Counted from the stretch's first letter, positions 19,871 through 31,629 are shown. The stretch is 64,000 nt of DNA from Nigrospora sphaerica (GCA_018287875.1 JAGVVL010000021.1:186001-250000); one strand, 5' to 3'. Made by a program: numbers and translations. The notes: generated from the sequence alone by a model not told the origin.

Positions 19871-22800
19871 CTAGCTGATAAGCTGATTTGCCAGCTGGAA
19901 CATGCCCAGCCTGCCCGAACGGAGTAGCCATCTCGCTATAATCCCTGCTTTCCCGGGGGTGTCGAGCATCCTGTCCGTGTCTATCGGTTCTCCTAGAGCT
20001 TGGACGAGATGATCTCGTCTTCCTCTCTCTCTTGGGCAGAAAACGAGGATATGCCGGACGGTCTCCCTGCCTTGACCGCAGACGCACCAGGGGCTGTCGA
20101 AGCCTGGGACCCTACGCTTAAAAAGGAAGTCTCGCAGCCCAATCTTGCCAGTCCTCGCTTGAACGAGGATGGAGCTCTCCGCCTTATGGAGTCCCTTATG
20201 GAACTTGAGGACGTGCTTGTCTGGCGGCATCTTAGTTGCTGCCGGGGCTCGTGCTGTTCGATTTTGCTGCGTTTGTTGCCATCTTTGGAACCAGTCTCTC
20301 TCCTCAGCCTTGTGTGCTGAGTCTCCAGCTAGCCATTCGTCTAGCCACCTCTTACGATTGGGAGCGTCGGGGCCTTTCAGTCTGCGCCGGCGAGTCGGTC
20401 TTGTTAGGATCCATCTAGCTGCGCTATCGCATCTCGCTTGGATGAGTGATGCGATACGCGGCTGTTGGAGCCTCTCTTCCGATGCCGCCACCCTTCTGTT
20501 GAGCCACGTGTCTAAGGGGGACACGTAAGCTTCCGTTTCTAGTACTGCGGTGGCCGTGGCTTTGAAAGCTCCTGTGACTTTTCGGAGGCACTCTGTCTGG
20601 ACGTCGTTGAGTGCCTTGGCTCTATTTTTCGAGATTTGGCGGTGCCACTCTGAAGCTCCATAGCCTATCGCAGACCGTACGACGGCTGTATAGACTTGGC
20701 GGGCTCGCTGGAGAGACGCGCCCCATGTCGAGCCGGCTATCCGGTCTAGAGCATAGACCTGCGTCGCCATCTTCTTCGATATCGACTGGATGTGGACGTC
20801 CCAGCGGAGATGTTTATCCACCTGGATGCCAAGGACGCGGCAGGAGTCTTCTGGTTCGATTTCGTGACCTTCTAAGGCTATCTTTGTGTCCGGACCTTTC
20901 CGTCTTCGAGAGAAGTGGACTAGGTGATATTTCTGGACTGCAAAGGTCATGCCGTGGCTGACTGCCCATTCTTTGCAGACCCTATGAGCGGCTTCCAGCC
21001 GCTCGCAGGTCTGCTCGGGGTTTAAGCCGAAGCCCACGAGGTTTGTGTCGTCTGCGAAGGCTATAGTGGCTATCCCTGGTACGGCGCGAAGAGCCTTATA
21101 GAGACCGGCTGTATAGAGGCAGAAGAGGATAGGCGATAGGGGTGAGCCCTGCGGGACGCCTGCCGGGACTGGGATCTCGTCCGATTCCTGGCCGTCGAAG
21201 AATAGCGTCGTGGACCGGTTAGATAGGAAGCTTCGGATCCAGTTGATAGTCCATATAGGGACCCTTAGCGCTCGCAGGTTAGCGAGAAGCCTTCCATGGT
21301 CGACCGAGTCGAAAGCGCCCGAAATATCCAGCGATAGAAGGCTTGCTGCGCCTCCATGTTTCCAGGCTGTGCGGACTAGGTCCGTTAGCAACCGCAAGGC
21401 CGTTTCCGTGGAGCGGCCTTTCCGGTTGCCCATCTGTTCGTCCGGGAGCAGTCCGTTCTCTTCGGCAAAGCTAGCTAGCCGTTGCGCTAGTAGGCTCTCG
21501 ATCGCTTTCTCTATAGTGTTAAGCAGCGCGATAGGTCTCCATCCGCCGGCTTGGTGGTACTCGTTTGGCTGCTTTCCTGGCTTCCGGAGGATAACAGAGG
21601 GGCTTTCCTAGGCGTTTAAGGAATCCGTTCGGAAGCTGGTCTGGTCCAGGTGCCTTCCACTGGCCTGCCTTAGTAAGGACGTCTTGGACTTGTTCTGCTG
21701 TGACCTTGCCGTCCATATCGAGAGGCGCTGCGAGCCGGCTCGTTGTTCGGAAGCCGGTGTACGTAGCCTTAGGGAGGGATAGAACCTCTCTCGAAAGGCC
21801 TCTGCTTTCTCCTTATGGGTCGTTGCTTCGCCTCGCGGTGTGTAGAGCGTAGGGACGGCTGGAGGTAGCGGCGGCGCGGCTCCTTCGGTTCTGGCCCATC
21901 TCGCGATGTTCCAGACGCCAGCTGGCTGGCTAGAGGCCTCGTGAAGCATGCCTCTCCAGGTCGCTGTCTTTGCGGTGCGGATCGTTTTCTTTTTCGTAAG
22001 GGATGCTTGCCGAAGGGCTCGCCAGGCTGCGTCTGTCCTGTCGGATAGCCATGCTCGCTGGGCTCGTCTCTCCTCCTCTATAGCTCTTTTTATATCGTGG
22101 TTCCACCAGGCCTTGCCTCTCCCCTTAGAGTGGCGGAGGGGGCAACTAGGTCGGCTATCCGTGTTAGCTCCTTAGTTAACGTCTCGGTGTAGCTATCGAT
22201 TTCTTCTGGTGTCTCGAGTTGCCCTGGCTGTGGTAGGTATGCCGCCTCTGCCTTCGCTTGGTCGTAGTCAGCTGTTTTCCAGCTGCGTCGTAGCCTGTCT
22301 TGGCGGTCTATACGGGGTCCAGCCACGCGTATCACCTGAGGAGGTGATCGGATCCTGCGTATGGTGCGTATCCGTCATAGGCGACCCGGAGATCGTCTGT
22401 GGCCCAGGCTAGGTCGATCGTAGAGTCTGCGCATCCTTTTCGTGTCCATGTCGGTGTTCCAGGGGGTGATCAGCTGGAGTCTCCAGGATTCTGCTAGCTG
22501 GAGCAGCTTATCAGCTGCCCTATGGGGTCGGACGTTGTATCCTCCCCAGACGGGGTGGTGGACGTTGAAGTCTCCCACGAGGACTGTTCGTCTTGGCTGG
22601 GGTTCGTCATGGAGGGCTTCGATAGCGGGCAGGTCCGATCTGCTGGTGGACCCAGGGGAGGCGAGTATATGCAGACAACCGTTATGGGACCGTCTGGTAG
22701 TTAGATTGTGATGCGACACTTATCTGGCTGCGCATCGTATGTCCACTGCGCTGGGGTGTACTTCTTGTTAACATAGATGCATGCCCTACCTCCCTCGGTT

Positions 22801-22976
22801 GCGTAGAGTAGGTAGTATGGAGAGGATCTCGGGCAGTAGGTGGTCGGCATGTTTGGGTTTCGCCAGGGCTCTTGAATAGCTAGGATGTCGTACTCTTCGG
22901 AGATGGCATCGACTACCGGGATCTGTGCTTTCTTGCTTTTCTGCGTGTTCCAGTGTAGGATCCTTAGCGCTGTCAT
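19871..22976 (-). pseudogene. LINE-B ORF2: endonuclease and reverse transcriptase
   Basis: Begins at the ATG at 22976 with an apurinic-type endonuclease (Leu-His-Trp-Asn-Thr-Gln-Lys-Ser-Lys; Ala-Ile-Gln-Glu-Pro-Trp at about 22875). A TAA at 22701-22703 stands where Gln is expected, and the frame shifts before the Leu-Val-Gly-Asp-Phe-Asn-Val motif at about 22570. More shifts follow between 22375 and 21433. From 21433 to 19871 the frame is open for 520 residues: reverse transcriptase with Leu-Asp-Ile-Ser-Gly-Ala-Phe-Asp (about 21320), Gly-Val-Pro-Gln-Gly-Ser (about 21145) and Ala-Phe-Ala-Asp-Asp-Thr (about 21050), then a C-terminal Cys-Val-Cys-Gly ... His ... Cys zinc motif. I see no RNase H domain between them, unlike the LINE at 41309-45736. 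Confidence 0.88.
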
Positions 22977-22995
22977 GGTCGAGCGTGGATGCTGT

Positions 22996-24328
22996 TCAGT
23001 GTTGACTCCGGTGTTTCGACGTCCATGTTGTCTGTCTCTTCGTGGGTTCTGCTGCGGGCTCTGCCAGTGCTTCTAGTACGGCAGCTGGTTGCTCGACGCT
23101 TCCGCGGCTGTACTGTCTGCCAGTCCTCGGCTGTTGGCTTAGGGGTTCTTGCGAGGGCAGTGCGAATCCTTTCGGTCTCGTGATATAAGTAGCCTTGGCG
23201 ATCTGGACCTGCTCCTGGCGGACTGGACACTCCTTAGACCACGCAGTGTGTGGTCCTCGGCATGCTGGACAGCAGTACCGACTCTTATCCTCGGCTTCTG
23301 GGCATTCTTTGTCGTCATGCTTTGTTGAAGAGCAGAGCCCGCACCTACGTGCGTGGCGGCAGACACGGGCGATATGTCCATAGCGGTAGCAGTGGTAGCA
23401 CTGCTTAAGCTGGGCTCCTTCGGCGAAGGGCTCGCATGGATAGTAGCTATACTGCCAAATAAGGCCGTCTCGGCATAGCTGTTCCGCTTGTTGAACCGTG
23501 GGTACTGCAATATATAGGGCCGTGACCTTCCTAGACGAGGTCTTAGCGTTGCGAGGGAGCTTGGCCTCTAGGACGTCGATAGGGCCGCCGGGCTGGTTCC
23601 GGAGTTGGACTCCTAGCTGCCCTTGGTTCGTCTCTATAGCCTCCTTGTTGATGCCATGGGCCACCACCAGGATCTTTCTCTTCTGGATAGAGGCGTTCTC
23701 TCCGAAGGCCTCGGTGGTCCAGGCCCGGTCAGTTTCCAGCTGTCGCTTCTCTTCTGCTGTCTTGCAGGTAATAGCATAGTCTCCGCTGGGAAGCTTCCGT
23801 GCGGCTATTGCTGTTTCTTTATCTGTTGCTGCGTTAACTTTACGCACGATCTCTTCGTAGGTGCGGCCTTCAGTTCCTGCGGCCTTGACCGTTACCTCCC
23901 GTTCGTGTCGAGGAGGCAGAGTCTTGGCTACCTGGGGGCCCTGGGCGCTGGGGCTGCGGTAAGGGCTGTAGCGGCTGCAGCGTACGTCTTAGGAGCTTTG
24001 ATTTCCTTATAGACAGCTTGTAGCGTGTTCTCGATAGCATTGATACGTCTTTCGACGCTGGGCTGGCTGTTCGATTCCTTAGCCGCTATCTCTAGGACTG
24101 GAATGGCAGCTTGAACTGCTGCGGCTAACGCCGCAATGTTGACTTCACCAGCTAGGAAGCGTTTGAAGTCGTCTATAGTGCTGCGTATATCCTCTGGACT
24201 GCGTCCAGGTGCTGTAATGCTGTCTGGCGATGGTGTTCTTGAGTCCGGAGGTGACGGCTCGGGGGTGGGGCGGGCCTATGGCGGCTCCCACCACCCGCGC
24301 TTTGCCTCGAGGGTGGTGAATCGACCAT
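22996..24328 (-). pseudogene. LINE-B ORF1 (Gag-like)
   Basis: Probable start at the ATG at 24328; the frame fails near 24170 and is recovered at about 23900 (Val-Lys-Ala-Ala-Gly-Thr-Glu-Gly-Arg-Thr-Tyr-Glu, a sequence style common in Tad-like ORF1). The clean part 23847-22996 has an RNA-binding core and three zinc knuckles beginning Cys-Tyr-His-Cys-Tyr-Arg-Tyr-Gly-His at about 23400, ending with Cys-Arg-Gly-Pro-His. ORF2 starts 20 bases downstream. Confidence 0.8.
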
Positions 24329-24506
24329 TTCTAGGCTAAATGAAGCCCTAGGAACAGTTTCCGGGCTATCCGGTAGCTTATAGAGTCGTGGTTGTGAAGT
24401 TATCGCTGTGTGGGGTCGGTTTCGAAAAGTTTTTCCTCCGCCTTTTATCAAGCTTTAGTATATAGTCTGCCATGTCTGGGATCTTTCCTTGCGTTAGTTT
24501 CCTTGA

Positions 24507-24770
24507 ATGAACAACCTTGAAGTCCGTTTCTATCCTGCCAGCGCCGCTGTGGCGCGACATCTAGGCAGCAACCCCGGTGCGAACGACCTGATAATCGAGG
24601 TCGTCACATCCTTGCATAAATGCATGGAGCTCTGCAGTACCATCACGTCCTTCGAGTGCGTTCAAGCAGTCCTTGGACTGGACAACAAGAAATGCTACCT
24701 GAGAAAGGCCGGCAATACCGTCGTCCCTACCGCGTCTACCGGAAGTTACTACACCGCCCAGCAACTGTGA
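24507..24770 (+). pseudogene. Possible PAN/apple-like domain fragment
   Basis: An 87-codon frame with cysteine spacing Cys-x3-Cys ... Cys ... Cys and the string Lys-Lys-Cys-Tyr-Leu-Arg-Lys-Ala, which resembles the end of fungal PAN/apple-like modules (carbohydrate or protein binding in secreted proteins). No signal peptide or upstream exon is visible, and the LINE 5' end lies only 80 bases upstream, so this may be the 3' end of a gene broken by that insertion. Assignment is tentative. Confidence 0.35.
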
Positions 24771-24779
24771 TTGAGTCGC

Positions 24780-25242
24780 GACACAGAAGGAAATCTAGGG
24801 GCTATGGCCCTTCGTGACATGGGATGATTTCTGTATTCTTTGCTTTATTGTTAATCTGGCCTGGGTATAGGTTTTCGTCTTGCAGCAGGTTTCCTATCAC
24901 CAACTTACGAATGTAGAGGTCTCTTGTTTTAATAAAGTCGGCGACACCTGTTACGACCGTTGCGCTAACGTGCATTTGTGACCTGGCAGACGCAGATAGC
25001 TGCGGCGCAACGAACCCAGCTACCCCGCCTCAAGAAAACACCGCCACAAAGCGACGCCACGACACCAACCCCTGGGAAGGGCTAGAATTCAACGGCGCAG
25101 ATGCATAAGTATTTAGCGTATAAGACACCATTAGGGTTAAACCTCTTTTAGCGACAGCAGTATTGACATTGATCCGCAGACCGTCGCTTTAGGCGAGACA
25201 CTAGCTAGCAGTTCAACACTACTCTCCCTCGCTCATCTCGAC
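24780..25242. other. Intergenic
   Basis: No gene or repeat supported. Confidence 0.4.
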
Positions 25243-26836
25243 CTAAGTAGTAAAGGGGACATAGAGGGTCCCATCGCGGTCTGCGGCCTCTTTGAGCTTA
25301 CGGTTCTCACGCACCAGCTGCCACTTCATAAACAGGATGCAGGCGATGGTGGAGGCGCTGAAAGCAGCCATAATGAGCATGGCCATAAGGTAACGAGGGC
25401 CGTCGCTCTGTGGAAAGAAGTAGGGTGAGACGAGGTTACCAAAGAAGGAGAAGACGTTACAGAAGGCGATGCCGGCGGCGCGCTTCTCGGGGTGCGTCCC
25501 ATTGTCGTGGCGATCCAGGTGGCCAGCAGCGGGTTGGCTGTGAAGCTGCCGCCGATGTACATGAAGCTGGCAAAGTAGCGGGCGCCGTTGTGCATCGTGG
25601 AAGCCGAGATGATGTAGGCGACCAGTGTGATCACCATGGGGATCGTCATATGCCAGCCACGCTCGCGGCGGCGATCGCTGGACCAGGCGGCCAGCATGGC
25701 GGTGGCGGCAGTGAGGAAATAGGGCGGGCACGTCAGCAGGACCGTCATGATGCGCGAGCCCATGCCGAGGCCGGCGACGATGGTGGGGTAGAAGTTGTTG
25801 AAGCCGAAGGCGCAAGAGATGCTGGCGCCCAGCAGACAAAAGGTCCAGGCCTTGGCGTCGGTCACGACGAGGCGCAGGCCGTGAAGGACCGACTCGCGAG
25901 CGCGGGGCTCCGACACGCGGTCGGCGGCGACACGGGCGATGGCGACGCGGCGCAGGTCGGCCGACAGCCAGCGGGTGCCGGCGCCCTTTTCGGAGGTCGG
26001 AAAGTCCGGGATGAAGAAGGGGCCCAGCAAGGCGAAAAGACGCCGCTGGCGGCCTCAATAATGAAGAGCCACTGCCAGCCGGCGAGACCCATGGCGCCCT
26101 CGAGGTTGGAGAAGACGGCGGCGGCGATGAGGCCCGAGCAGCCCATGGCGATGCAGAGGGCGGCGTAGAGCGACGTGATGCGCCGCGCCAGCTCAGCCCG
26201 CGTGTACCACGACGACATGACGTAGACGGCGCCGGGGAAGAAGGGTGCCTCACAAAGCCCCAGCAGGAAACGCACCGCCAGCAACTGCCCGTGGTTCTGC
26301 GCCGCCGCCGTGCACGCCGACAGGATCGACCAGAGAATCGCGCACCCCGAGAGGTATAGCCCCGGCCGGATCCGCGTCAGCAGCATGTTGGACGGGATCT
26401 GGCCGATCATGTAGCCCGCCGTCAGCGTCGTGATGGCCGAGTTGAAGTCGGTGCCCTCGAGGCCCAGGTCCTGCTCGAACGAGCTGAGCCGCGCTTGGCT
26501 GTCATTATTCACGTCAGCGAAGCCATCATCCGAGGGGGTTTCCTCGTACGCAATGTTGTTCCGGTCCAGATAGTTATGAAAGTACAAGATCCACACAATC
26601 GGCATAAAGGTGATGTCCAGCCGGCGCACGAGCTGCCGCTGCTTGGCTTCAATATCCGGATCGTGCAGCGCCTCAAGCGCGGTGAGTGGCGTCCCGTCCT
26701 CTTTGGTCTCGCCCTTGGCCTCCTCGTCGACCGAGATGACGGGCTTGAAGTCATCGTTTCTCCTATCTGATGTCGCAGGCCGCCTCGTGTCGTCGCCCCC
26801 GGCAGATCCGTGCTCGGCCGCTTGCAAAGGACCCAT
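25243..26836 (-). pseudogene. MFS permease, allantoate/nicotinate (ACS) family, two single-base frameshifts
   Basis: Twelve-helix plasma-membrane permease of the anion:cation symporter family (relatives import nicotinate, allantoate and other organic anions). From the ATG at 26836: an acidic cytoplasmic N terminus of ~70 residues, then Tyr-Leu-Asp-Arg-Asn-Asn-Ile-Ala (family signature after helix 1, about 26560), Gly-Gln-Ile-Pro-Ser-Asn-Met, Arg-Phe-Leu-Leu-Gly-Leu-Cys-Glu-Ala, and Gly-Trp-Gln-Trp-Leu-Phe-Ile-Ile-Glu (about 26065). The frame shifts near 26040 (one base missing beside a T run) and near 25500 (one base missing in Asn-Gly-Thr-His-Pro-Glu-Lys-Arg-Ala-Ala-Gly). Helices and motifs on both sides are well preserved, so either very recent loss or base-calling error. 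Stop at 25243. No introns needed. Confidence 0.85.
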
Positions 26837-26839
26837 GAC

Positions 26840-27539
26840 GGACAGAAGCGATTGCTGGTCTGTTGATGAGGCTTTAACACGCGAGTTGGTGCAGATGAGC
26901 TAGCAATTTCAAGGCTACGCTTAATGAAATGATGGAATGAACAAATGGGTGCCTCTCTTTTCGTCTCCCCTCGGTCGTCTTATACTCGAAGCCAGGCTAC
27001 TATAACGGGTCCATCTGCTGGGTTCGTCAGGATAGAGTGAAAGAAGCTGGGGAATCTCCTCCTGCCGCCTTGCCAAGAGCTGGGGAATTCCCGATGCCAA
27101 GGCGTGAGAGTCCAAAAGTCTAGAGATGACCAGGATTCCCCGCGGGGTTTGCGGCGGTACAAAAGGCCCTTCGGGGTCGTGCCGGTGCTTACCCTGGAAA
27201 CGGTGCATGTCTATACCAGGGGCGATTTGTTGCTCCTCGGCGCGTCGGTACCATTGTTGCGACTACGCGGGCAGCGGGGTAGCAGCATCGGACCTGGGCC
27301 GTCCATTAGACAAGGGCCGCCCGTCGGAGAAGGGCCGCTCAACGGGAAATGACCGAGACAGCCACGGTGAAGACTGCGGGCAAAGTGGTATGGCCAAGCA
27401 CTGGCGCCTTCGAATTCAGGTGGGGAGGCCAAGCTTTATACTTGGCTGCTGGGCAAGCGGGGTCGGTGGTGCCGGAATCCCGAGCAGATTTCGATGGGCT
27501 CGTCGCCGTGCTACGCCGCCCGCTTAGATTCGATAGGAG
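26840..27539. other. Intergenic; promoter side of the ACS permease
   Basis: Only short open frames. The segment 27280-27350 is rich in GGGCCG and similar G/C blocks. No gene supported. Confidence 0.4.
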
Positions 27540-28465
27540 CTATAAGTAGTTAACGGGTATAAATCGTAAGAACGAGACGATGCATGATCTCTTGTTCGTC
27601 CCCGGAATCGGTTCCAGTCGCGACCAGGGTACGCTTACTGGCTCGATGCCAGTTTGCGCAAGAACTTCGTCTCGTAAGAGTGTGTCGGTCTCGAATGTCT
27701 CGCCAAAGACGTTGGAGAGTTGCGTCGGGCAGCCGGGAACTACGTAGTTCACCCACGTGACCGGGACCTCGACTGTGCTAGCTCGGAGGCTTCGTTCTAG
27801 TCCTTCTTTCTTTCGGAGGAGAACCTCCCTCGTTTCTTTATTTCTCGGACGGACAGCAACGCCCGTCGCCGTATGATGGACATCGGGAACGTCCACTAGA
27901 GATAGGTCGAGGGTCTTGCATACGGCTTGTCTCAGGGCGAAGTTATATTGGGCATGTGCCCTGTTTCGGTGTTCCTCTGGGATCCTCACGAGAACCCGGA
28001 GGTCCTCTCGTTGACTTGCTTGCTGGGTCCGCTTGTTTGCACCGTCTTGAGGCGGTGGCTTCTGTCCCCCTCCGGCGATTTCGGCCCAGGTGCGCGTGTG
28101 GGCCCAGAGGGACTCCACACGGGTCGGGCCGCCTTCCGGTAGGGGGCGCTCGTTCGGGCGGGGGCTGGTCGCGTCCCCGATCTTGGCCTGTAGGGACGCT
28201 GTGAAGCCTTCCGTAATCTCCGCGGCTAGTTCCTTGTCTTCGTCGCGGTATTCTTCGATAATGCTGTCTAGGGCGCGGGCGATCTTCGTGAGCACCGATC
28301 GTCGGGTGTTGTGTCGCTTGTCCATATCGCCCAGGATCGGGGCCAGTGCGTCCGAGGCCGGATGGTGTGCTTGCGCTGTAGTCTGCAGCGCGGCTTCTTC
28401 CGGCGTCGAAGCTTCTCGAGTGTCGTCGACCTTCCTTCGGTTTCGCAGTGAACCGTTCGCAGGGA
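27540..28465 (-). pseudogene. LINE ORF1 fragment (LINE-C)
   Basis: A 261-codon frame from 28325 that stays open upstream to about 28465. It has a basic N terminus, the Thr-Trp-Ala-Glu-Ile-Ala-Gly motif, Leu-Arg-Val-Leu-Val-Arg-Ile-Pro-Glu-Glu-His-Arg and Trp-Val-Asn-Tyr-Val-Val-Pro-Gly-Cys-Pro, all typical of fungal LINE Gag-like ORF1. The zinc knuckles and ORF2 are missing because the fragment ends at 27540 by an early stop. Confidence 0.65.
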
Positions 28466-28586
28466 CCTCATTCTACCCCGTTCGCTTCCTCTTGTGAGTA
28501 TAAGTGGGGGAGCTTCTTCAAGGTGGTCGGGGGATCGTTTCCCGTCATCACCTCATCGGTGGTGTCCTCACGAGGAGGTGAAGCCA

Positions 28587-29447
28587 TCACGATGATGGTC
28601 CCAGAGTCCATCTGGCCTCTGGGTTGGCGTTGAGGCGCCGTTGGAGGGTTGTTAAGGATTTGGCAATAAATAGCAGGCTGACACTAACAGTAGGTGCCAG
28701 AAAAGAATAATCAGGAAGGAAGGTTTGAGCCAGCCTGTGAGGCCACAAAAGACCAGTTCTCGAAGTCATCCTCGTCGACTTGGGAGGTGAACCACTGCTG
28801 CTGAACGCTCTTCCCCTTGAAGATGACGAGAGGAGGCAGCACACGGCCGGTGGCAGAGATAGCCTCAAGGAGGTCGTCCATTCGCCTATCCCGGTGTCCA
28901 TCGCGAAGACCTCCGTGAGCGCAGACGGCCTGACGACCAGGGGATTATCTCCAAGGCCTATCTGAGGGCCAACCTCATCGAAGTTCCATGTGTGCTCCGG
29001 AGGGACCTTCGTCACGTCCTCCAGGTCCAGCCTGGAGAAGAACTCCTCGATATTCTCGCGAGACGCGCCGTTAACGCGTTTGTAGTCAATAGAGGTGGAC
29101 GCCATAGTCTTGACCTGCGGCCAACGCCTGAAGAAACGGAGATGCCAGAATTTTCCGATGATGCGGTCGCCTCCAGAGGCCTTAACCAACGTCTGCGCAT
29201 ATAGACGAAAACGGCTATGCGGAGGAGGCCAATCAAGGCGCGCCTGGGTCAGCACCCACTTAGTAAGGGCGTACTCTAAGGTTGGCGATAGGTTCTGGCG
29301 ATGCACCTGAGCGTTGGGCTTCAAGGGACGGCCCAGAATCCTCCTTCTGATGCTTTCCTGGAGATATTGAACTGTCTAGAGGCCTCGCGGATGGATAGGC
29401 CTCCTGAGACTTCCTTGAGCGCTGCCGCCAGCGGCAGTACTTCCATA
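28587..29447 (-). pseudogene. Pogo-like transposase relic (copy C)
   Basis: The ATG at 29447 opens a psq HTH (Ala-Leu-Lys-Glu-Val-Ser-Gly-Gly-Leu-Ser-Ile-Arg-Glu-Ala), which shifts frame near 29325 into a CENP-B-type HTH (Leu-Ser-Pro-Thr-Leu-Glu ... Trp-Val-Leu-Thr-Gln-Ala; Pro-Pro-Pro-His-Ser-Arg-Phe) and the start of the catalytic core (Trp-Asn-Phe-Asp-Glu-Val-Gly, with Val replacing the usual Thr). A further frame change near 28880 destroys the rest. It belongs to a different pogo subfamily from the copies at 985 and 31585 and resembles the fragment at 50269-50502. Confidence 0.75.
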
Positions 29448-29449
29448 TA

Positions 29450-30022
29450 AAGAATAGCTGGTATCAAACGAAAGAGAAAAATAAAGAATCGCTGCCCCTC
29501 AACACCAAGATCTCACAATATCCAGTCATCCATCTATTTGCATTTGAAGGTATCTATCTCATCCAATTTTGGTGGTAGAAACAGTGGTGCGGTGATGGTG
29601 CGGTGCGCTGAGGGGGCTCGAGCTTACCATTCTTTTTTGGGGGTTCCGGCTGCAGCTGATAACATGCAAAGCAACCCGCCTAACTTGTTCAGACCTAGTC
29701 AGTAACTGAAAGCTATAATACTATTCGACGATACGACATAGATATCCGCTCCGCCGTCGGGTCCGACGCCGACGGCGCAGGTATATCAGCGCCAAGCGGT
29801 TAATCCGATGCGCGAAATAGTGCAGGTTAGAAATTTGATTTCGCCATACCTCGGTGACAATTGCGTGATTAGAGGGGTATAGTAGATGTATAGTGTCCCT
29901 AACCATATAACAACCAACAAATAACGTAGGCACGCTCGAAATAACTAGATGAATAGCCACGGCTCGTCTCTCGATGCAGAAACCATCGAAGCACAAAGGA
30001 CTATCCCCCTCACGGCGCTAAT
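29450..30022. other. Intergenic; promoter side of the intact permease
   Basis: A purine/GGTG-rich stretch (29580-29620) and a CGACGCCGACGGCG palindrome-like patch near 29765 are present; no gene supported. Confidence 0.4.
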
Positions 30023-31528
30023 ATGTCGTCGGCCTCGAACGATGAGAGCTACAAGGGCCTCGGCAAATTCATCCCCTACTTTCGGAATCCCGAGAACGTC
30101 CTCCGCGCGAAACTCGACAGCTTTCTGCTCTCGTGGATGTTCATCGCGGGAATCATGAAAGAGATGGACCAGAGCGCGACGACGCAGGCCTACGTCTCGG
30201 GCATGCGCGAGGACCTGCAGCTGTGGGGCAACGAGCTGAACTGGTTCCAGACGTACTTCTCTATCGCCTACGCCCTCTGCCTCGTCCCGTCGCAGCTGGC
30301 TCAGACGAAGCTGCGGCCTTCGCTATGGCTACCCTCGGCCGAGATCGCCTGGGGGCTCCTGACGCTCTTCACGTACCGTGCTCGGAGCGCTACCACAGTT
30401 TACGTGCTGCGCTTCTTCCTCGGCGCCCTGGCGGCCACGTCGTGGCCCGGCATCACGTCGCTCATCATGACGTGGTACACCCCGCGCGAGCTCGCCCTGC
30501 GCCTCGCCATCTTCAACGTCTCCGACGTCGCCGGCGCCATGTTCCTCGGCGTCGTCCAGTCCGAGCTCTACGTCCACATGAACAGTGTCCGCGGCCTGGC
30601 CGGCTGGCAGTGGCTGTTCATCGTGTCCGGCGCCGTCACCATCCTGCTTGGCCTGCTCGGCTACTTGGTCATCCCCGACGCTCCGGGGCACACGCGCGCC
30701 GTGTGGCTTTCGGCCCGCGAGAAACAGCTCGCCGGCGAGAGGCTCCAGGCCGCCGGCACCACGGGCGCGCGCATCGTCCCGTGGCGTGTGTTGCGAAGCA
30801 AGTGTGCCCGGCTCCTGCGCGACCCCCTCACCTACCTCTTCATCGCCGCCTTTGCTTTCAACGCCTGGTCGGCGCGCGCCAACGCGTACATTCTCCTCTA
30901 CCTGCAGGGCGTCACCGACGCGGCGGGCCGCGCCCTGTACACTACGCAGCAAGTTAACCTTCTCCCGCTGGGCGGCTATGCGATACAGATGGTCACCAAT
31001 ATTGGCATCAATGCTCTGGGTGACTGGAAGGGCTGGCGCTGGCCCATCTTCGTGGCCTCTGGCCTTGTTCAGTTGGCTGCCTGCAGCATTCTGAGCGGCT
31101 GGCCCGGCTCGCATGCCGTCATTATGTTTGCCTATGCTTTAACGTATACGACTAGCGCGGGCGGGCCGGCCCTCATCGCCTGGCTGACAGAGCTCCTGCG
31201 CGCCGAGCCGGAAGCTCGCTCCATCATCGTTGGCATGAGCGTAACAGTCGTCTACGTCGGCCATGCTACGATCCCTTTGGGTGCATGGCGCGTCGTTGAA
31301 AGTCCGCGCTACCCCATTGGATTCCCCCTGTCCATTGGCCTTGTTGCTGCTGCCATTTCTGTCGTGTTGACAATGCGATTCTGGCTTCTTGGAAGAACTC
31401 CGGATATACAGCGCGTGGGATACGGAGACAGCGGAGGCACGTCAGCGTCCACGGTGGAGGAGGAAGACAGCAACGGACCGAAAACGTGTTCACAGATTGA
31501 TAGGAAGGACGCCGTAGATGCAGTGTAA
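30023..31528 (+). CDS. MFS permease, pantothenate/allantoate-type (Liz1/Fen2-like)
   Basis: Intact, intronless, 501 residues, the usual size for this group. Asp-Gln-Ser-Ala-Thr-Thr-Gln-Ala-Tyr-Val-Ser-Gly-Met follows helix 1; Gly-Asn-Glu-Leu-Asn-Trp-Phe-Gln-Thr-Tyr-Phe-Ser and Leu-Val-Pro-Ser-Gln-Leu match helix 2 of the pantothenate-transporter-like ACS subgroup; Arg-Phe-Phe-Leu-Gly-Ala-Leu and Gly-Trp-Gln-Trp-Leu-Phe-Ile also fit. Twelve hydrophobic helices and an acidic Ser/Thr tail. It would import a small organic acid or vitamin across the plasma membrane; the exact substrate cannot be read from sequence. Codon use is strongly GC-ending, unlike the decayed surroundings, suggesting maintained selection. 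A Fot1-type element sits 55 bp beyond its stop. Confidence 0.9.
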   Translation: MSSASNDESYKGLGKFIPYFRNPENVLRAKLDSFLLSWMFIAGIMKEMDQSATTQAYVSGMREDLQLWGNELNWFQTYFSIAYALCLVPSQLAQTKLRPSLWLPSAEIAWGLLTLFTYRARSATTVYVLRFFLGALAATSWPGITSLIMTWYTPRELALRLAIFNVSDVAGAMFLGVVQSELYVHMNSVRGLAGWQWLFIVSGAVTILLGLLGYLVIPDAPGHTRAVWLSAREKQLAGERLQAAGTTGARIVPWRVLRSKCARLLRDPLTYLFIAAFAFNAWSARANAYILLYLQGVTDAAGRALYTTQQVNLLPLGGYAIQMVTNIGINALGDWKGWRWPIFVASGLVQLAACSILSGWPGSHAVIMFAYALTYTTSAGGPALIAWLTELLRAEPEARSIIVGMSVTVVYVGHATIPLGAWRVVESPRYPIGFPLSIGLVAAAISVVLTMRFWLLGRTPDIQRVGYGDSGGTSASTVEEEDSNGPKTCSQIDRKDAVDAV

Positions 31529-31584
31529 GATGTAGAGGGAGAGGGAGCAGAACCGTATAATAGCTCATAAATAAATTTACCATA

Positions 31585-31629
31585 ACGTAGATGTCATATC
31601 AGCCGGACAGTCAGATCAGCCGGACACTT
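31585..31629 (+). repeat. Left terminal inverted repeat of copy B
   Basis: Starts ACGTAGATGTCATATC. Contains two copies of ATCAGCCGGACA spaced 17 bases apart, likely paired transposase binding sites. Confidence 0.95.

Larger units (their letters stand above)
19670..24428 (-). mobile_element. Tad-like LINE (LINE-B), near full length but degenerate
   Basis: Minus-strand non-LTR retrotransposon ending in a tail that reads (AAT)n on its own strand (19670-19698). The 5' boundary near 24428 is set by the end of similarity with the second copy at 33489-34030. It has ORF1 with zinc knuckles and ORF2 with endonuclease and reverse transcriptase. Several frameshifts and stops inactivate it. Confidence 0.88.

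Noticed and set aside
25410..26168. Plus-strand frame of 252 codons over the ACS permease
   Set aside because: Gly/Ala/Arg/His-rich shadow of the permease on the opposite strand.
30133..30957. Long plus-strand frame (274 codons) inside the intact permease
   Set aside because: It is the +2 frame of a GC-ending coding sequence and is His/Arg/Pro-rich; the permease frame has all family motifs. The antisense frame 30329-31114 is rejected for the same reason.
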